In this document: positions 1-12,365 of the stretch, in pieces | Numbering within the stretch: the first letter of the stretch is position 1 | Layout: each line of letters starts with the position of its first letter | Source: Antedon mediterranea | Lineage: Eukaryota > Echinodermata > Crinoidea > Comatulida > Antedonidae | Direction: 5' to 3' | DNA length: 64,000 nucleotides | Assembly: GCF_964355755.1 (NCBI RefSeq) | Contig: NC_092675.1 | Coordinates: 17,809,312-17,873,311, forward strand | Notes under the pieces: generated by a model | Database searches by the model: none | What the model was told of the DNA's origin: nothing | The model's input: only the letters and a program-made list of their open reading frames with translations | Translations under genes and position numbers: made by a program

Positions 1-398
1 CATCTTAAAAAGAGCAGTTAAAAAGTGTAACAAATTATATAACTAAATAATATTAAAGTATTTCAGAGGCTAATTGTCATTGTAAAGTACTACAAATTAA
101 ACTATTATTATTAAAATGACAGCTAATTTTAAAAATTCCCTATAAAACAGATAATTAAAGAATGAAAACATGTTAATAATTAATAATCTAAATACGATAC
201 ACGCATATCACAATGATGGAAATGTGATTAAAATAATTTTTTTAAACATATTTTACTGTTGATATTGTTGTCAGCAATGTTGAAATTGCCAATATATTAT
301 AATTACGGTATAGTAATTAAAATGAAGCCTTTGTTCACTCTAGTTTGATGGCAACAGGAAAAAAAAATATTAGGCCTAAGCTAGGTAAGGTTACTCAC

Positions 399-798
399 AT
401 CTAAGGAATCTTTTGAATTTTGTCCAGCACCCTGCCTTTTGTTGAAGTTCCTTCTCTTTGGCAGCAGCTGGATCGACAACTCTCATCTGTCCTCCAACAT
501 AAACTTCACTTTCCATAGCCATTGGGTTGTCATCAGCATCATCACTATCATCGTTTTCTCCTTCTCTTCGTCCAAAACTGCTGTTCAACTCTCTTTCTTC
601 GGTCCCCATGTCGAAACCATCATTATCCCAGGCCGATCGTGAAGCAGAGCTTTGTGGTCGCCTGTCAAATCCTTCCTCCTCAATCTTGTCCATATCGGCG
701 TCGCGGTCCTTCGTTGACATACCAGTACCAGGCCTACTCGTACCACTTGGCGAAGGGCTAACTCTGGGACTCTTCGGTCGCCTTGATTTAGCACTCAT
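399..798 (-). CDS. PKD2: Probable polycystin-2 (PKD2), first coding exon only
   Basis: Open frame from an ATG at 798 to a strong donor (GTGAGT) just after base 399, giving 133 residues and ending in phase 1; the gene continues off the left edge. No membrane segment is present. The N-terminus is Ser/Pro/Arg-rich, then acidic (residues ~80-95), and ends with a basic stretch GCWTKFKRFLR. Three things point to polycystin-2, the calcium-permeable TRP-family cation channel of cilia and ER: an RSAWDNDGF stretch resembling the RQAWSRDNPGF stretch in human PKD2; the exon ending in phase 1 just before a probable Trp, where human exon 1 also ends (c.595, just before the WGTR region); and an ABCG2 gene nearby, the human PKD2 neighbour. 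Family recall and linkage carry the call because the channel domains are not in the window. It could be another acidic-tailed membrane protein. Confidence 0.55.
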
Positions 799-1048
799 AT
801 TGCACAATTACACTATCACCGTGTATATTTGATAATTAAAAAATAATCACTAAAATTTGAAGCGCAAATTAGGGAGGAATACCTCCTAAATAATGCGTTA
901 AACTACTTCACAAACTCACTATCCGTTTGTAAACGACAAACAACTTGTGTGTGTGTTTCTTCTTCTTTCGCTCAGCTCAACTTTGTGTCTTTGGGGGATC
1001 GAGAAGAAGGAGGAGCGCTCTCTGTAGTTTGTGTGTGGTAGATGGCGG

Positions 1049-1056
1049 TGACGTCA
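1049..1056. promoter_or_regulatory. Palindromic CRE-like site upstream of the PKD2-like gene
   Basis: A perfect TGACGTCA lies 251 bp upstream of the ATG at 798, in a locally GC-richer stretch. This is the consensus cAMP-response element bound by CREB/ATF dimers. Its use as a promoter element is inferred from position only. Confidence 0.4.
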
Positions 1057-1315
1057 TCGTATCGATCCATCGTATGTATCAACGTAACTATTATAGTATT
1101 ATTACATTAAATTATGTAGCCTATACTAGTGTAAGCTTTTTCTTGTGATCATCGTAAATAATGATGATGATTTTTATTATTATATATATATGGTATTCAA
1201 ATAAATAAACACTGAAAACAAGTAGGCCTAAGAGTCAGTCTATTTTATAGTATGGGCATCGTTCGTTGTATGTCATTAAAAAAAATGGAAAGTCTTCACC
1301 CGGCATCTTTTAGAA

Positions 1316-4300
1316 CTACAATATAGGCCTACTTGGTCTAATATAAGATCTAAACTATTGCGTAACCATATCGAAGAAGAACCTTTCGTGGGCGTGTCCA
1401 ATTCAAGAGGCGTGAATAAAGTGTGGCGTTAGATAGTAAGAGCCTAATTCTAATATCATGATGATATTTAACTAAAAATCCCCGTATTCTTATTATGAGG
1501 CCTTTATACTATTCATTTAGGCCTACTATAGGCTTAATTTATATTCGACTTATCCGGTACAATAGTAATACAGTACAATGTTGGGCAGAGGCAGTAAGAA
1601 AATACACTGCTCGACGAGCCATAGAAAATGAGATTTTTAATTTGTTTAAAAAAATGAATAGGCATACCTCTTTACAGAGAATATAGCTTAATAACAATTT
1701 GATTGGCCTAAACAACGTTAGCCTCAGAAGTAGGCCTAGAACGCTCTCTTTTGGGACACCGATATTCAAGGGACATCCCAAGGGGACACTTTCCATAAAC
1801 GAATGAGTGGCAATTTGTTAACACAATACGGCCAACCCATATCCAGAGGACCCCTAAGGGAAATCGGTGTTGGGTCCGATAGCGTCCCCTTAATAGAGTT
1901 TTTACTGGATTTCAACAGCCCTTAACTTCATTCGTAATATAAATGTACATATCGATTATATCTTGTAAATATAAATTGATTATCGATAGTATAGAAATCA
2001 TAATGCAGCTGAAAACAGTGCATTGCATATCAATTATTATAGTGTTAATAATTGTTCGATGAAAAATGGAATAAAATTGAACCTAAATTGAATTTGGAAA
2101 TATATATACATAAGTAGTAAGCCTACACAATAAATACTTTATCAAATGACGTCGTACAACATTGAATATTAATATTTTGGTTAAAAAAAAACTTTAAATT
2201 TGGCCTATAACTTTACTAAAATTATAATAAGCGGATTAGTTAACAAAAAAAGTTGGTGTGCTGAGTGTGTAGAAACATAGCAATGGGAGCTGTCTAAACA
2301 AGCTATTGGACCTCTAACCCATTACAACAATAATTCAGTAACTAGTTATAGTAACCCTTTCCTTCATATAAAATTGTAAAGGTAAAACATTGGCAAGAAA
2401 TGATGGTAAATATCTTCAATTAAACACTACTGACTTATGGTCATACATTTCTAAATTAGATAAATAACTATACATTGAAATAACAAAACATATAACTATT
2501 TTGCAACAAGTTTATATTCTATTCTATTTAACATATTTATCTAGGATTACACAATCAGGAAAGAAAAACCTGCTCTACAGTGTGGTCTTGTCTTTAATTC
2601 AAAATAAATTAGGAAAAAAGTTTATTTTTGTGAAAAGAAATGAACATTTATTCTTTAATTTTGTCCAAAAGTTTTACATTACGGTACAACGTGAACAAAT
2701 TACCTTCGATTTTACATCTCTTAGGCTACAGACTAGAGATTGGATGTTTCATTTGTAATACAATTCATGAATTCAAAATGTTGACTAACTCAAACAACCA
2801 AATTATTATTTGTCATCAGAGGGAGCCTATTCAATTGAAGATTTTCGTCCTACAATATAGGCCTACTTGGTCTAATATAAGATCTAAACTATTGCGTAAC
2901 CATATCGAAGAAGAACCTTTCGTGGGCGTGTCCAATTCAAGAGGCGTGAATAAAGTGTGGCGTTAGATAGTAAGAGCCTAATTCTAATATCATGATGATA
3001 TTTAACTAAAAATCCCCGTATTCTTATTATGAGGCCTTTATACTATTCATTTAGGCCTACTATAGGCTTAATTTATATTCGACTTATCCGGTACAATAGT
3101 AATACAGTACAATGTTGGGCAGAGGCAGTAAGAAAATACACTGCTCGACGAGCCATAGAAAATGAGATTTTTAATTTGTTTAAAAAAATGAATAGGCATA
3201 CCTCTTTACAGAGAATATAGCTTAATAACAATTTGATTGGCCTAAACAACGTTAGCCTCAGAAGTAGGCCTAGAACGCTCTCTTTTGGGACACCGATATT
3301 CAAGGGACATCCCAAGGGGACACTTTCCATAAACGAATGAGTGGCAATTTGTTAACACAATACGGCCAACCCATATCCAGAGGACCCCTAAGGGAAATCG
3401 GTGTTGGGTCCGATAGCGTCCCCTTAATAGAGTTTTTACTGGATTTCAACAGCCCTTAACTTCATTCGTAATATAAATGTACATATCGATTATATCTTGT
3501 AAATATAAATTGATTATCGATAGTATAGAAATCATAATGCAGCTGAAAACAGTGCATTGCATATCAATTATTATAGTGTTAATAATTGTTCGATGAAAAA
3601 TGGAATAAAATTGAACCTAAATTGAATTTGGAAATATATATACATAAGTAGTAAGCCTACACAATAAATACTTTATCAAATGACGTCGTACAACATTGAA
3701 TATTAATATTTTGGTTAAAAAAAACCTTTAAATTTGGCCTATAACTTTACTAAAATTATAATAAGCGGATTAGTTAACAAAAAAAGTTGGTGTGCTGAGT
3801 GTGTAGAAACATAGCAATGGGAGCTGTCTAAACAAGCTATTGGACCTCTAACCCATTACAACAATAATTCAGTAACTAGTTATAGTAACCCTTTCCTTCA
3901 TATAAAATTGTAAAGGTAAAACATTGGCAAGAAATGATGGTAAATATCTTCAATTAAACACTACTGACTTATGGTCATACATTTCTAAATTAGATAAATA
4001 ACTATACATTGAAATAACAAAACATATAACTATTTTGCAACAAGTTTATATTCTATTCTATCTAACATATTTATCTAGGATTACACAATCAGGAAAGAAA
4101 AACCTGCTCTACAGTGTGGTCTTGTCTTTAATTCAAAATAAATTAGGAAAAAAGTTTATTTTTGTGAAAAGAAATGAACATTTATTCTTTAATTTTGTCC
4201 AAAAGTTTTACATTACGGTACAACGTGAACAAATTACCTTCGATTTTACATCTCTTAGGCTACAGACTAGAGATTGGATGTTTCATTTGTAATACAATTC

Positions 4301-4383
4301 ATGAATTCAAAATGTTGACTAACTCAAACAACCAAATTATTATTTGTCATCAGAGGAAGCCTATTCAATTGAAGATTTTCGTC
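1316..4383. repeat. 1,534-bp tandem duplication (two copies)
   Basis: Copy 1 is about 1316-2849 and copy 2 about 2850-4383, with a CT/CCT microhomology at the joints. By eye the copies differ only at a few bases (for example near 2197/3731, 2527/4061 and 2822/4356), so the duplication is very recent or is an unresolved repeat unit of the assembly. Small open frames repeat at exactly +1,534, but none resembles a known protein or shows coding character. Each copy contains a MITE-like segment (1735-1905 and 3269-3439) with GGGACA ends related to the elements at 37147 and 39485. No gene is seen in either copy. Confidence 0.95.
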
Positions 4384-5014
4384 CTCTAGATCTATGGCAT
4401 TTTCAAAATGTGATGGATTCATGATATACCTTACTGTAATAGGTAATTATGTAAATCAAAAATGAGTTCACTATTCGATCGATTAATTTTAAAATAACTG
4501 AAATAATATTATAAGCTTATTTAATAATTACGTTTTATTACAATAGTACATAGTTTGTTAAGAAAGACCAGGACAATTATAAATTTTTTTATCAAATGAC
4601 GTTATTTTAGCATGGCAAGATAGCATTGGCTAACCACTATTCTCGCACTTCTAGTTTCCCCTTAAACGTATCAATTGTACACCTTATAATAAAGCATAAT
4701 AATTGCTACACATACGAACAGCTTCACAAACGCCTTTAATTGAAAAGGTCTACAACTAAGAATAGACAATCATTATACAACAATTCAACGTAAACTCCCT
4801 TTCTCACTTCCATTGTTTGCGCGCTTTTTAATTGTCACACTCTCGGGTTGTGAAAATTAAAACAATAAGGTTTTTATAAATTGCCAACTGACCAATTAAA
4901 TTACTCTTAGAGAAGGGAAGCTCCGATCGTTCTGGTTAAATACTGGTCTAATTTGCGATTATGATCATTCGTTACTTGAGTTTGCAACATACACAACCGT
5001 GAAAGATCCAGAAT

Positions 5015-6424
5015 ATGAAAATGTCAGAGCAGATGAACAACTCACAGAATATGGTTCCATCACCAGACACAACAGTTCACGAACCTGTAGTTTCAGATAG
5101 TGTTCCTATCAAAGATGAGGCAGTCGATCTTTCTTATGTTTTACCTAAACTACAAACGGAATCGCCAATTGAACCAAAAGTTAACAAGAGAGCACGTCCA
5201 CGACCAGACTATATGCGTCATGTAAAATCTCCATTTTCTTACGTCGAGATGATCTCCTACGTTATTGAATCAAATACTGGAACTATGCTGACACTACGAG
5301 ACATTATCAGTTTATTGTCTAAAACATTTCCTTGTCTTGGCGGCGATTACGTTGGATGGAAGAATAGTGTGCGACATACCTTAAGTATAAACGAATGTTT
5401 CACGAAGATCTTACGTCGTCCAGACAGGCCATACGGAAAGGATAATTTTTGGATCATGAACATTGATTGTAGCCATTGTAAATTATCTAGAACTGAAAAG
5501 GATTTGGAAATTCGCTACCAGCATTATATAAAGCAAACAGGTGAAACAGACTTTTCAACTCAAAAATTCCAAAGAAGAGCAACACACAAACATAAACGTT
5601 CATCTAGTCAGGCTGCTGTACCTCCAGTGAGTCGATCTTACCAATCAATGTATCCTAGCCAAGTTGCAATACCGAACTTTTTACCTGTAATGCACCGATC
5701 AGCTCCAATGGATCTTACATCTACTTCGCAAAATAAACGTAAACGACAATTGTTGGACAACGAACCGCTGGATTTAAGTGTGAAAAAATTCAAATCTTCA
5801 CCTTCACCAACTCCTGATTATTCGTTTGTTAAAGAAGGTTCACCGGCCAGCTCATCAAATGGATCATGTTCACCAGACTTCCGTCGCAGCTACAGCCCTC
5901 AATTCATGACAAGGTATAGTCCAGATAGACTTTTATTTCGAAGCGAACTTCACTTTCCTGAAAACGTTGATCGAAGCAGGTTCATGAATAACATGACTGG
6001 GCGTATGTACGAGTATGGTCAAGATGGAAGCCTTCAAATGGTTCAAAATATAGGTATGTTTAGTACTTTTTTCTTCTGTCTTCTTATTATCAACTGTCAT
6101 TTCAATTGGTACTCCACATACCATCCATCTTCAAACATCCTCGTAGTATTATGAATGCGATGTTTTGTACATGTTTTTAATATTATTTGATGATTATTAT
6201 TCTTGATTTGTAATTAATAAATAATAATTATAAATGTACATTTGATCACATTGTTATGTTATTATTGCAATTATGTATGTTATAATATATTTCTACAGAT
6301 TTTTTAAACAAGTTGTGTTTTTTTTTTCTTCTTTTTAGATGACGCTCGAAGACCAATCTACGTTCTAAGCAGTATACCAGCACCAAGCTCAATCCGAGGG
6401 ATGTTTTCAAGACCTATTTACTAA
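5015..6424 (+). CDS. Divergent forkhead-box transcription factor, two exons
   Basis: Exon 1 is 5015-6053 (phase 1, donor GTATGT) and exon 2 is 6339-6424 after a pyrimidine-rich acceptor, giving about 374 residues. Reading through the donor gives a spurious hydrophobic tail, so the splice is preferred. The forkhead DNA-binding domain covers residues ~70-150, with FSYVEMISYVI (helix 1), a WKNSVRHTLS recognition helix and a GKDNFWIMN wing. The canonical RHNLS is RHTLS here. The GDYVGWKNS stretch is closest, by eye, to FoxH/FoxM-type domains, but it could be a lineage-specific class such as echinoderm FoxY. Basic patches lie at 187-196 and 241-244. PLDLS (251-255) and PMDLT (231-235) match the PxDLS motif that recruits the CtBP corepressor, so repression is likely. 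The start could also be the second ATG at 5021, which has A at -3. Confidence 0.88.
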
Positions 6425-6559
6425 ACTAATTTTTATTCTAAAGGGAATTATATCTTTAAGTATCGATTGTTGATATAAAAAATTCATCAACAAAGATTTG
6501 TTCTGCCTCGTGTCACCGCTGTGTCGGTTTTGTTTTTCTTTTGCATATTTATTTATACT

Positions 6560-6631
6560 GAATAATAATAATAATAATAACACTAATAATAACACTAATA
6601 CTAACAATAATAACAATAATAATAATAATAA
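6560..6631. repeat. AAT/AAC-type microsatellite
   Basis: Imperfect run of AAT with interspersed ACT and AAC units in the putative 3' UTR of the forkhead gene. Confidence 0.9.
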
Positions 6632-6783
6632 AAACTTTGTTTGTTTAAAACACATTTTATTGATACTAATTTAGAAAACAGAATTCAAAAATAAGCATTT
6701 GTATTCTTTCTAAAATAGAAGATATTTTATTAAATGTTATGTTACAATTCATGTACAGTAATGTGTAATTTGTGGTAATTCGA

Positions 6784-6789
6784 AATAAA
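6784..6789 (+). terminator. Candidate polyadenylation signal of the forkhead gene
   Basis: AATAAA about 360 bp after the stop codon, downstream of an AAT-rich microsatellite in the putative 3' UTR. Chosen by position only. Confidence 0.35.
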
Positions 6790-7927
6790 AGAAATCTAGA
6801 AAGTATTTGATTTGTACAGTGTCTATTAAGATTTTAAAATAAATACGCCTAAATGTTTTTTTTAATAATGTGCATTGCACCTCCGGTATTACTTCACAAT
6901 AAGGTATGATACCCTTTGATGGTTTAATAACATTTACATAATTAAGTAAGTTATTCCTTTCATAAAGAGAGAATAAGACGCGACTAATTCTTAAACGACA
7001 GATAAGCTTATCAGACTATTAAATCTACAAAGCATGACAACAATACAATGGAGAAAAATAAACTCTTTCCCTCCATGGTAATAGGCCTACATACAATCGA
7101 TTCAGACGATCATTCGGATCCTCCAATAAATCGTGACAGAGACATCGTTCACATGAACAAATTATACAAATTATAACTCGCCTAATTAATTTTAATAATT
7201 TTAAACACTTTTTCAAATATTCCTGGTCCGACTAGAAATGATTAGAAACAACTATAAATATAGCACAACAGTATCTATACCTTTTAAAACATTAAACAAA
7301 AAATATTTTTGTTTCAAAAGATAGTGGATAAAAGTATCATCTCTGTGTATTATACAAACTTACGGTGCTGTTCGAACATTCTGCTCTAATGCATTCGATT
7401 TTCTACGTATCTTACAAAGCTATATCGTTTTCTAGTATAAATATACATATTGTTTTCGTATTATAATTATCATTTTTACATTATTTGATTATAAAGCAAT
7501 TTTCACATCTAACATTTTTTGTTTTTATTTGGCAGTAGGAATGTATTTACACATACTTTAACACATTAATGACTTACAGTATCAAAATGAATAAAACATA
7601 AGTTATGTACAGATTATACTTTATGTGTACAAACCGTAACTTTAAGTAAAACAGGAAACGAAAATAATTTATGAATTATTTGAGCTAAATCTTCATATCT
7701 ATAATATCTAGATAGAGGAATGAGCCATTGTGGAGGTACAGTATATCTGATATTGACATTCTGAACTGTTTTATTATTTTCCCTTAAATTTAGAAAACCC
7801 CAGTTCTACATATTTATTTATTCTTTTTAGTGAAAAAAAAAGAGGACAAGACAAGATCTATCATTGAAAATTGTCACAAAAAGGGCGTGCCTCTCCAACC
7901 AAAGGGCGTGAAATGAATAAATTACAT

Positions 7928-8223
7928 TCATACTTGTGCAGACGGGCTTGGTAGTAGATAAGCAACTTCAGCTGTTTGTAGAGCCCGTCTGAGGTGTGAA
8001 TATGTATAATTTGATGAATACTTTTCTCTCCATTTATCGAATATGTTGTCCATAGCATCCACGCTGTTAGTACCAGTCGGAGTGCTTCTACAGTTGTCAA
8101 TTTCTGCAAGCGTCAACCCTAGATTTATGGCAACTATGAATTGTCTTTTTGGGTAATTGGGGTGACCGTGAAGGTTTCTGGAAAGATCTTGTATCATTTC
8201 GGCATCTATATTTGGGTTTAAAC
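7928..8223 (-). CDS. Last exon of the TNFR-like gene: death domain
   Basis: Joined in phase 1 to the 42-bp microexon 8383-8424. It encodes about 98 residues ending SPSAQV. The core DLSRNLHGHP...LGLTLAEIDNC...IFDKWREKY...LRRALQ fits the six-helix death-domain pattern (hydrophobic positions, IDNC, WREKY), which by family mediates homotypic binding to cytoplasmic adaptors. Confidence 0.82.
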
Positions 8224-11200
8224 CTAGAATTCAAAATAAATAAAAAATGTAAGTTTAAGTTCTATTATATTTAGGCCTACTGTTATTTTTATATTTTAGT
8301 TGGTTAAATATTGTTAGTAAATAAATAAATCAATTACATAAAAATAAACTTAAACCTTAGAAACAAACACAAGTGAACTTACTTGGTTGCATCTCAGGAA
8401 TGTCGTATGTGTTTATAGTTCCACCTAAAAAAGTAGAGTACATAAATTTGGTCAATTACACAGCTTGCAGGCGTCTTCCAATCTTCACACAATTAAATTC
8501 AGTAGAATCTTTATTAGCGGGATCCAATCTTTATTTTGGGATCCAAAGTTGTCCCTTAATATTGGTGTCTTCTGAATAGGGATTGGCTATATTGTTAAAA
8601 CATATACACTTTAGTTTAGTTTCACTGAAGGGTTGTACCATATAAATGTTTGTCAATTACAGTTTCCAATATCAAGATATTTAGTTTCTGGTTTGTATGG
8701 GAGTGACTTCTCATGACAACATTAGCCAATATCTACACCTACATATTGATATGATGGTTCATTCATATCATTATACTAATAGAAGCCAGAAGAAAATGTT
8801 TTTTTACTACACCTAAATAGTTTTAAAAAGGGGATCACTTCAGTGTACCCCTCCGAAAAACACCAAGCCTGTAGTCTCTGGGTTTGAGGGATTCAACTAA
8901 CTATCTTAGCTTGTGACGATGTTTGGCCCATTTGTGGAAAAACATTATGGCTAAAGGTTGTACTAAGGGAGTTACCTTACCATTACAGAAATGTAAAAAA
9001 AAAATCACCCCTTACTCATTAATTCGTACATAAGCCTATGGTAACCTAATTTGCAGAGATTGTCAACAATTGGTTTAATCTGAATTTTCTCATAACATAG
9101 CTGTACAAGAAACCGGTAAGCGATTTCTTCTTTAGAAAATGTTACAGAAGCATCGCCTGTTGTATGTAAATTCCTCTGTAATTTATCTGCCAGCTCTTGA
9201 ATTTTCCTTGATACTTCTTTATAAATTAAAGGTACATCACTTATACAGAATTCTCCATCTGGGAAAAAAGCAATAAAAAAGACAATACTAAGCCTGTCAC
9301 TGTGAACAGTCCATCTTTTTACTTTGTTATTATTATTAAATAACATCATTGATATTATATTTAATATGTATTATATAAAATATGTATTATATAAAATATG
9401 TAATTTTTGTATATCTTACACAATTTTAGGTTTGTCGAATTGATTAGTTTCATGAGGAAAAAAAAAGTTTTTAAATAAATGAAATGAACAAATACTGTAA
9501 GTATTACAAGTATTTTAAAAACAATAATCAATTAAATTGACTTTAAAACGTTACCTTCTAAAAAATCAAGTCAAATTATAAATATGTTTATTCAAATCAT
9601 GTTGATATAAAGTTTGCGGTACACCACATGTATTAGTTCTGAAAAGAACTGTTGAGTTTCTCGACGTTTCAATATGCTTTGATCGTCCTCAGGCGTGAGA
9701 ATCATAATGCGAAAATATGATTTGAACAATGTTTTGTAAAAATAATGATGAAATGAGGTCTCATTTATTTTAACATATTTTATTGATAATGAGTGGGATA
9801 ATAAAGTTCTGAATTTTTCGGTTAATAAAAGGGACTTACCTCTAAGATACCTTTCTGTACGTTGAATTTTTCTCAACCAGTCTTTGTTTTTGTTCAAACA
9901 TTTATAGATACACAAGATTGTCAGTGTAACAACAGCTGCAATGACCGAACTGAAGATACCCAGCAAAGGTAGACGGATTTCGTTTTTTAATTCTGTTAAT
10001 TCTACAAGATTTAAAAAATTAGTAGATACATCAAGTAAGGTACATTGTTAAATTCCATGATTAAATTAATCACTTGTAAGTATAATTAATAACTACTTTT
10101 AATAAATGTTTTAATGACCAACCTTAATCCTATTGTTTCAAATTGTAAATTGTTAGAATTATATATATATTTTTTTATAAATTTGTATATTGCCATTTTA
10201 TGATCTTTTAAATGCTCATTTTATAATGATAACAATGTTCAAAATTTTATTTCATTTTTGCAATAACAACAAATAAATAGTAGAATAATTGTGTATTAAA
10301 AAAAATACACAATTAGACCGCAATAGTTTAGTTAATTAATATTGATTATAATTGAAGGCAAGAACATTTGATGAGCAAGGACACTTATCTGGTTATCATG
10401 GAGGTGATCCATGATTCAACAATTTGATAGGGCTAGGCTCGGATGGATAATAAAAGCCAAACTTATTATAAAGAGCATGGGCTGCTCTGTTGCCATGGCT
10501 GGCTTCAAATGTACCACTATTTAATATAGAACTTACGTTTTTGGGTGTAAGCACACAAAAGGTCATTCTCAGCTTCTATCTGACACTGTAATATTGGTCC
10601 ATCAGGGTTACTAACGTAACCCTTATAAGTACACGGTGAACACTTCATGCATTGCTTGTAATGGTGATCATAATAGCAGCCTCGTTTAAGACACCATTCT
10701 CTATCCCATTCTGCGTTGTAGTTTGTTTTATTTTTGTCACACATATTCTAAAATATTTATTGGTTTAGTTCATGTATTTTATGTAAATCTGAATGGATGC
10801 TATGATAGTAGTGGCATCTGCAGTGGTCAGAGAGAGTGGGGCTATGTTGGGATAAGGATGCCACTATTTTTCGAAGTGGATGTTAATAGTGTGATAGAAT
10901 GAGGAGGCTCTGTCTACACTATCAAACTGTATGTGACAAAAAATGTGATGTGCCCATATATGGACTTGATGATGTCATATCACTACCATATTTGGGTATA
11001 TCACTACCATATTTAGGCATCACATTTTTTTGTTTGATATAATTTTGTAGACAGAGCTTAAGCAGATGAATAATTAGTAGCCATACATGTTTTGGGTTTC
11101 AATGAAGAGAGCTGTTTAAGAAGACCATAATGATTTTATAATGTTCATGATTATACAATATCATAATTAACCTTTTTTTGGAGGGGGCCATAGCAAAGGA

Positions 11201-11436
11201 TTTTTTTTTGTATTTTCCCCTCTCTATAATTTAATTATTAAATTATTCTTAAGAGAAATAAATGTTACTTTGATTGATTAACTAATTGAAAAGCAAACCA
11301 TTTATTCCAATGCCTATAAATATTACCAATTTATTTAAAAAAAATATATATTTTAAATAACTAAACAAACCTGTGAGGAGGATAGGTGTACAGATAAAAT
11401 CAACAAGAGCACTGCTTGAACAAATTGAGAAAGCAT
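7928..11436 (-). CDS. TNF-receptor-like death-domain membrane receptor, six exons
   Basis: Exons: 11436-11371, 10747-10537, 10001-9840, 9258-9016, 8424-8383, 8223-7928. All junctions are GT-AG and phase-compatible, giving 339 residues. Exon 1 is a hydrophobic signal peptide (1-22). Exon 2 (23-92) is the ectodomain with eight cysteines, including a CYYD..C..C..C run like a TNF-receptor cysteine-rich domain. Exon 3 carries one membrane helix (~103-122) followed by a basic stop-transfer. Exon 4 (147-227) is helical and ends LCKLGYHRLMYEL, typical of a death-fold helix 6. Exon 6 holds a death domain (~246-325) with the usual IDNC and WREKY positions. By family, such type I receptors bind TNF-like trimers and signal through death-domain adaptors. 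The ligand is unknown. The ectodomain is short, with one cysteine-rich domain instead of the usual two to four. TNFR assignment is firm on architecture, not on a named orthologue. Confidence 0.85.
8451..9000. other. Intron of the TNFR-like gene
   Basis: Nothing coding seen. Scattered AT-rich sequence, and a stretch near 8520-8580 with partial resemblance to the GGGACA-type MITE. Confidence 0.4.
10907..11058. repeat. MITE, AAGCTCTGTCTACAC family, member 1
   Basis: Ends are inverted copies (GCTCTGTCTACACTATCAAAC at the left; GTAGACAGAGC at the right). The inner part also folds back (GTGATGTGCC). It lies in intron 1 of the TNFR-like gene. Other members are at 14845-14962 and 31272-31382. It has no coding capacity and is probably a non-autonomous DNA transposon. 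Confidence 0.75.
11371..11436 (-). CDS. Exon 1 of the TNFR-like gene: signal peptide
   Basis: 22 codons from the ATG at 11436 to a GTTTGT donor, phase 0. The product begins MLSQFVQAVLLLILSVHLSS: short polar start, hydrophobic core, small residues at the end. It is too short to be seen as an open frame and was found by looking for a signal exon upstream of the cysteine-rich exon. Confidence 0.8.
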
Positions 11437-12365
11437 CGGAACACACCTATTAAATTGAACCACAGGCAATTAGGCCATAACAATATATTGGATTTAGTTT
11501 GTATCATGATTTCATTAATATTAACTAGAAAATGTTATTATTAAATATAAAACTGGCAAAACAACAATATCACATTAATTTGTAATTGTGAATGTTGATT
11601 TTTTATTTAGGCTTAAATAAAAAAAGGAAAATTAATTTGTAAAATAAAATGTTTGAATATATTAAAATATAATTTTATTATTTTATAATAATCACAAATA
11701 TGCAATTGGTTTATGTAGAAAGAAAATAGGCATACAGATGGAACTAGTGACATGCCATAGGCATTCCCTACAGCGTAGGATGAAAATGCACTTTTTTTGC
11801 ACGAAGGCCTTGATCCTCAAGAGGGCTAACCTGGATGGGGATAGCCTACAGTACTACCACAATCTTCAGCTTCTAAGAGCCTTAGCTAGGCCTAGCCTCT
11901 AGCTAGGGGCCTAGCTTTGCCTACGTTATGTCGCAGAAAAAGGCACAAATAGAATCATTATTTATTAATTAGATTACTGTACTATATTCTATTAATATCT
12001 AACGTATTAAAAGTGAAAGTCTTACTTCATACAGTTAGAAAAGGGGAAATTTAAGTCGGTTTTGTCAGAAGAGATTACTTCCTCCTCTTGAATATAAAAT
12101 TACTCAAGTCTGATAACGTTTCCTACCGGTGTTAAACGGTTGAGATGCGTTTATAACTACAATAAACACAGGCAGACTGGTGATAGATGACGCAAACTAC
12201 TCCCCTTTAACGCTAGGGGAATTTCCCTTTTTTCTACCATGAGGTAATAAGTTATAAATAGCAATCTTGTCACGTGTTGTCATTATGACGTTTTATAATA
12301 TAAGGCTGACAGTTTTAATATTTTTGTAAACTCGACTAATAATAATTGTATATAGGCCTATATTG

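Larger units (their letters stand above)
6425..7927. other. Convergent intergenic region with both 3' UTRs
   Basis: Lies between the stop of the plus-strand forkhead gene and the stop of the minus-strand TNF-receptor-like gene. It is AT-rich without a convincing coding frame. TTTATT at 7813-7818 and 7817-7822 (AATAAA on the minus strand) is a good polyadenylation signal for the receptor gene, about 110 bp past its stop. Confidence 0.6.

Noticed and set aside
1495-3330. Repeated small open frames in the 1,534-bp tandem unit
   Set aside because: Short, overlapping on both strands, no resemblance to any family; repeated only because the DNA is duplicated.
6054-6154. Read-through tail of the forkhead open frame
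   Set aside because: Hydrophobic and out of character; a GTATGT donor at 6054 joins in phase to an exon at 6339-6424.
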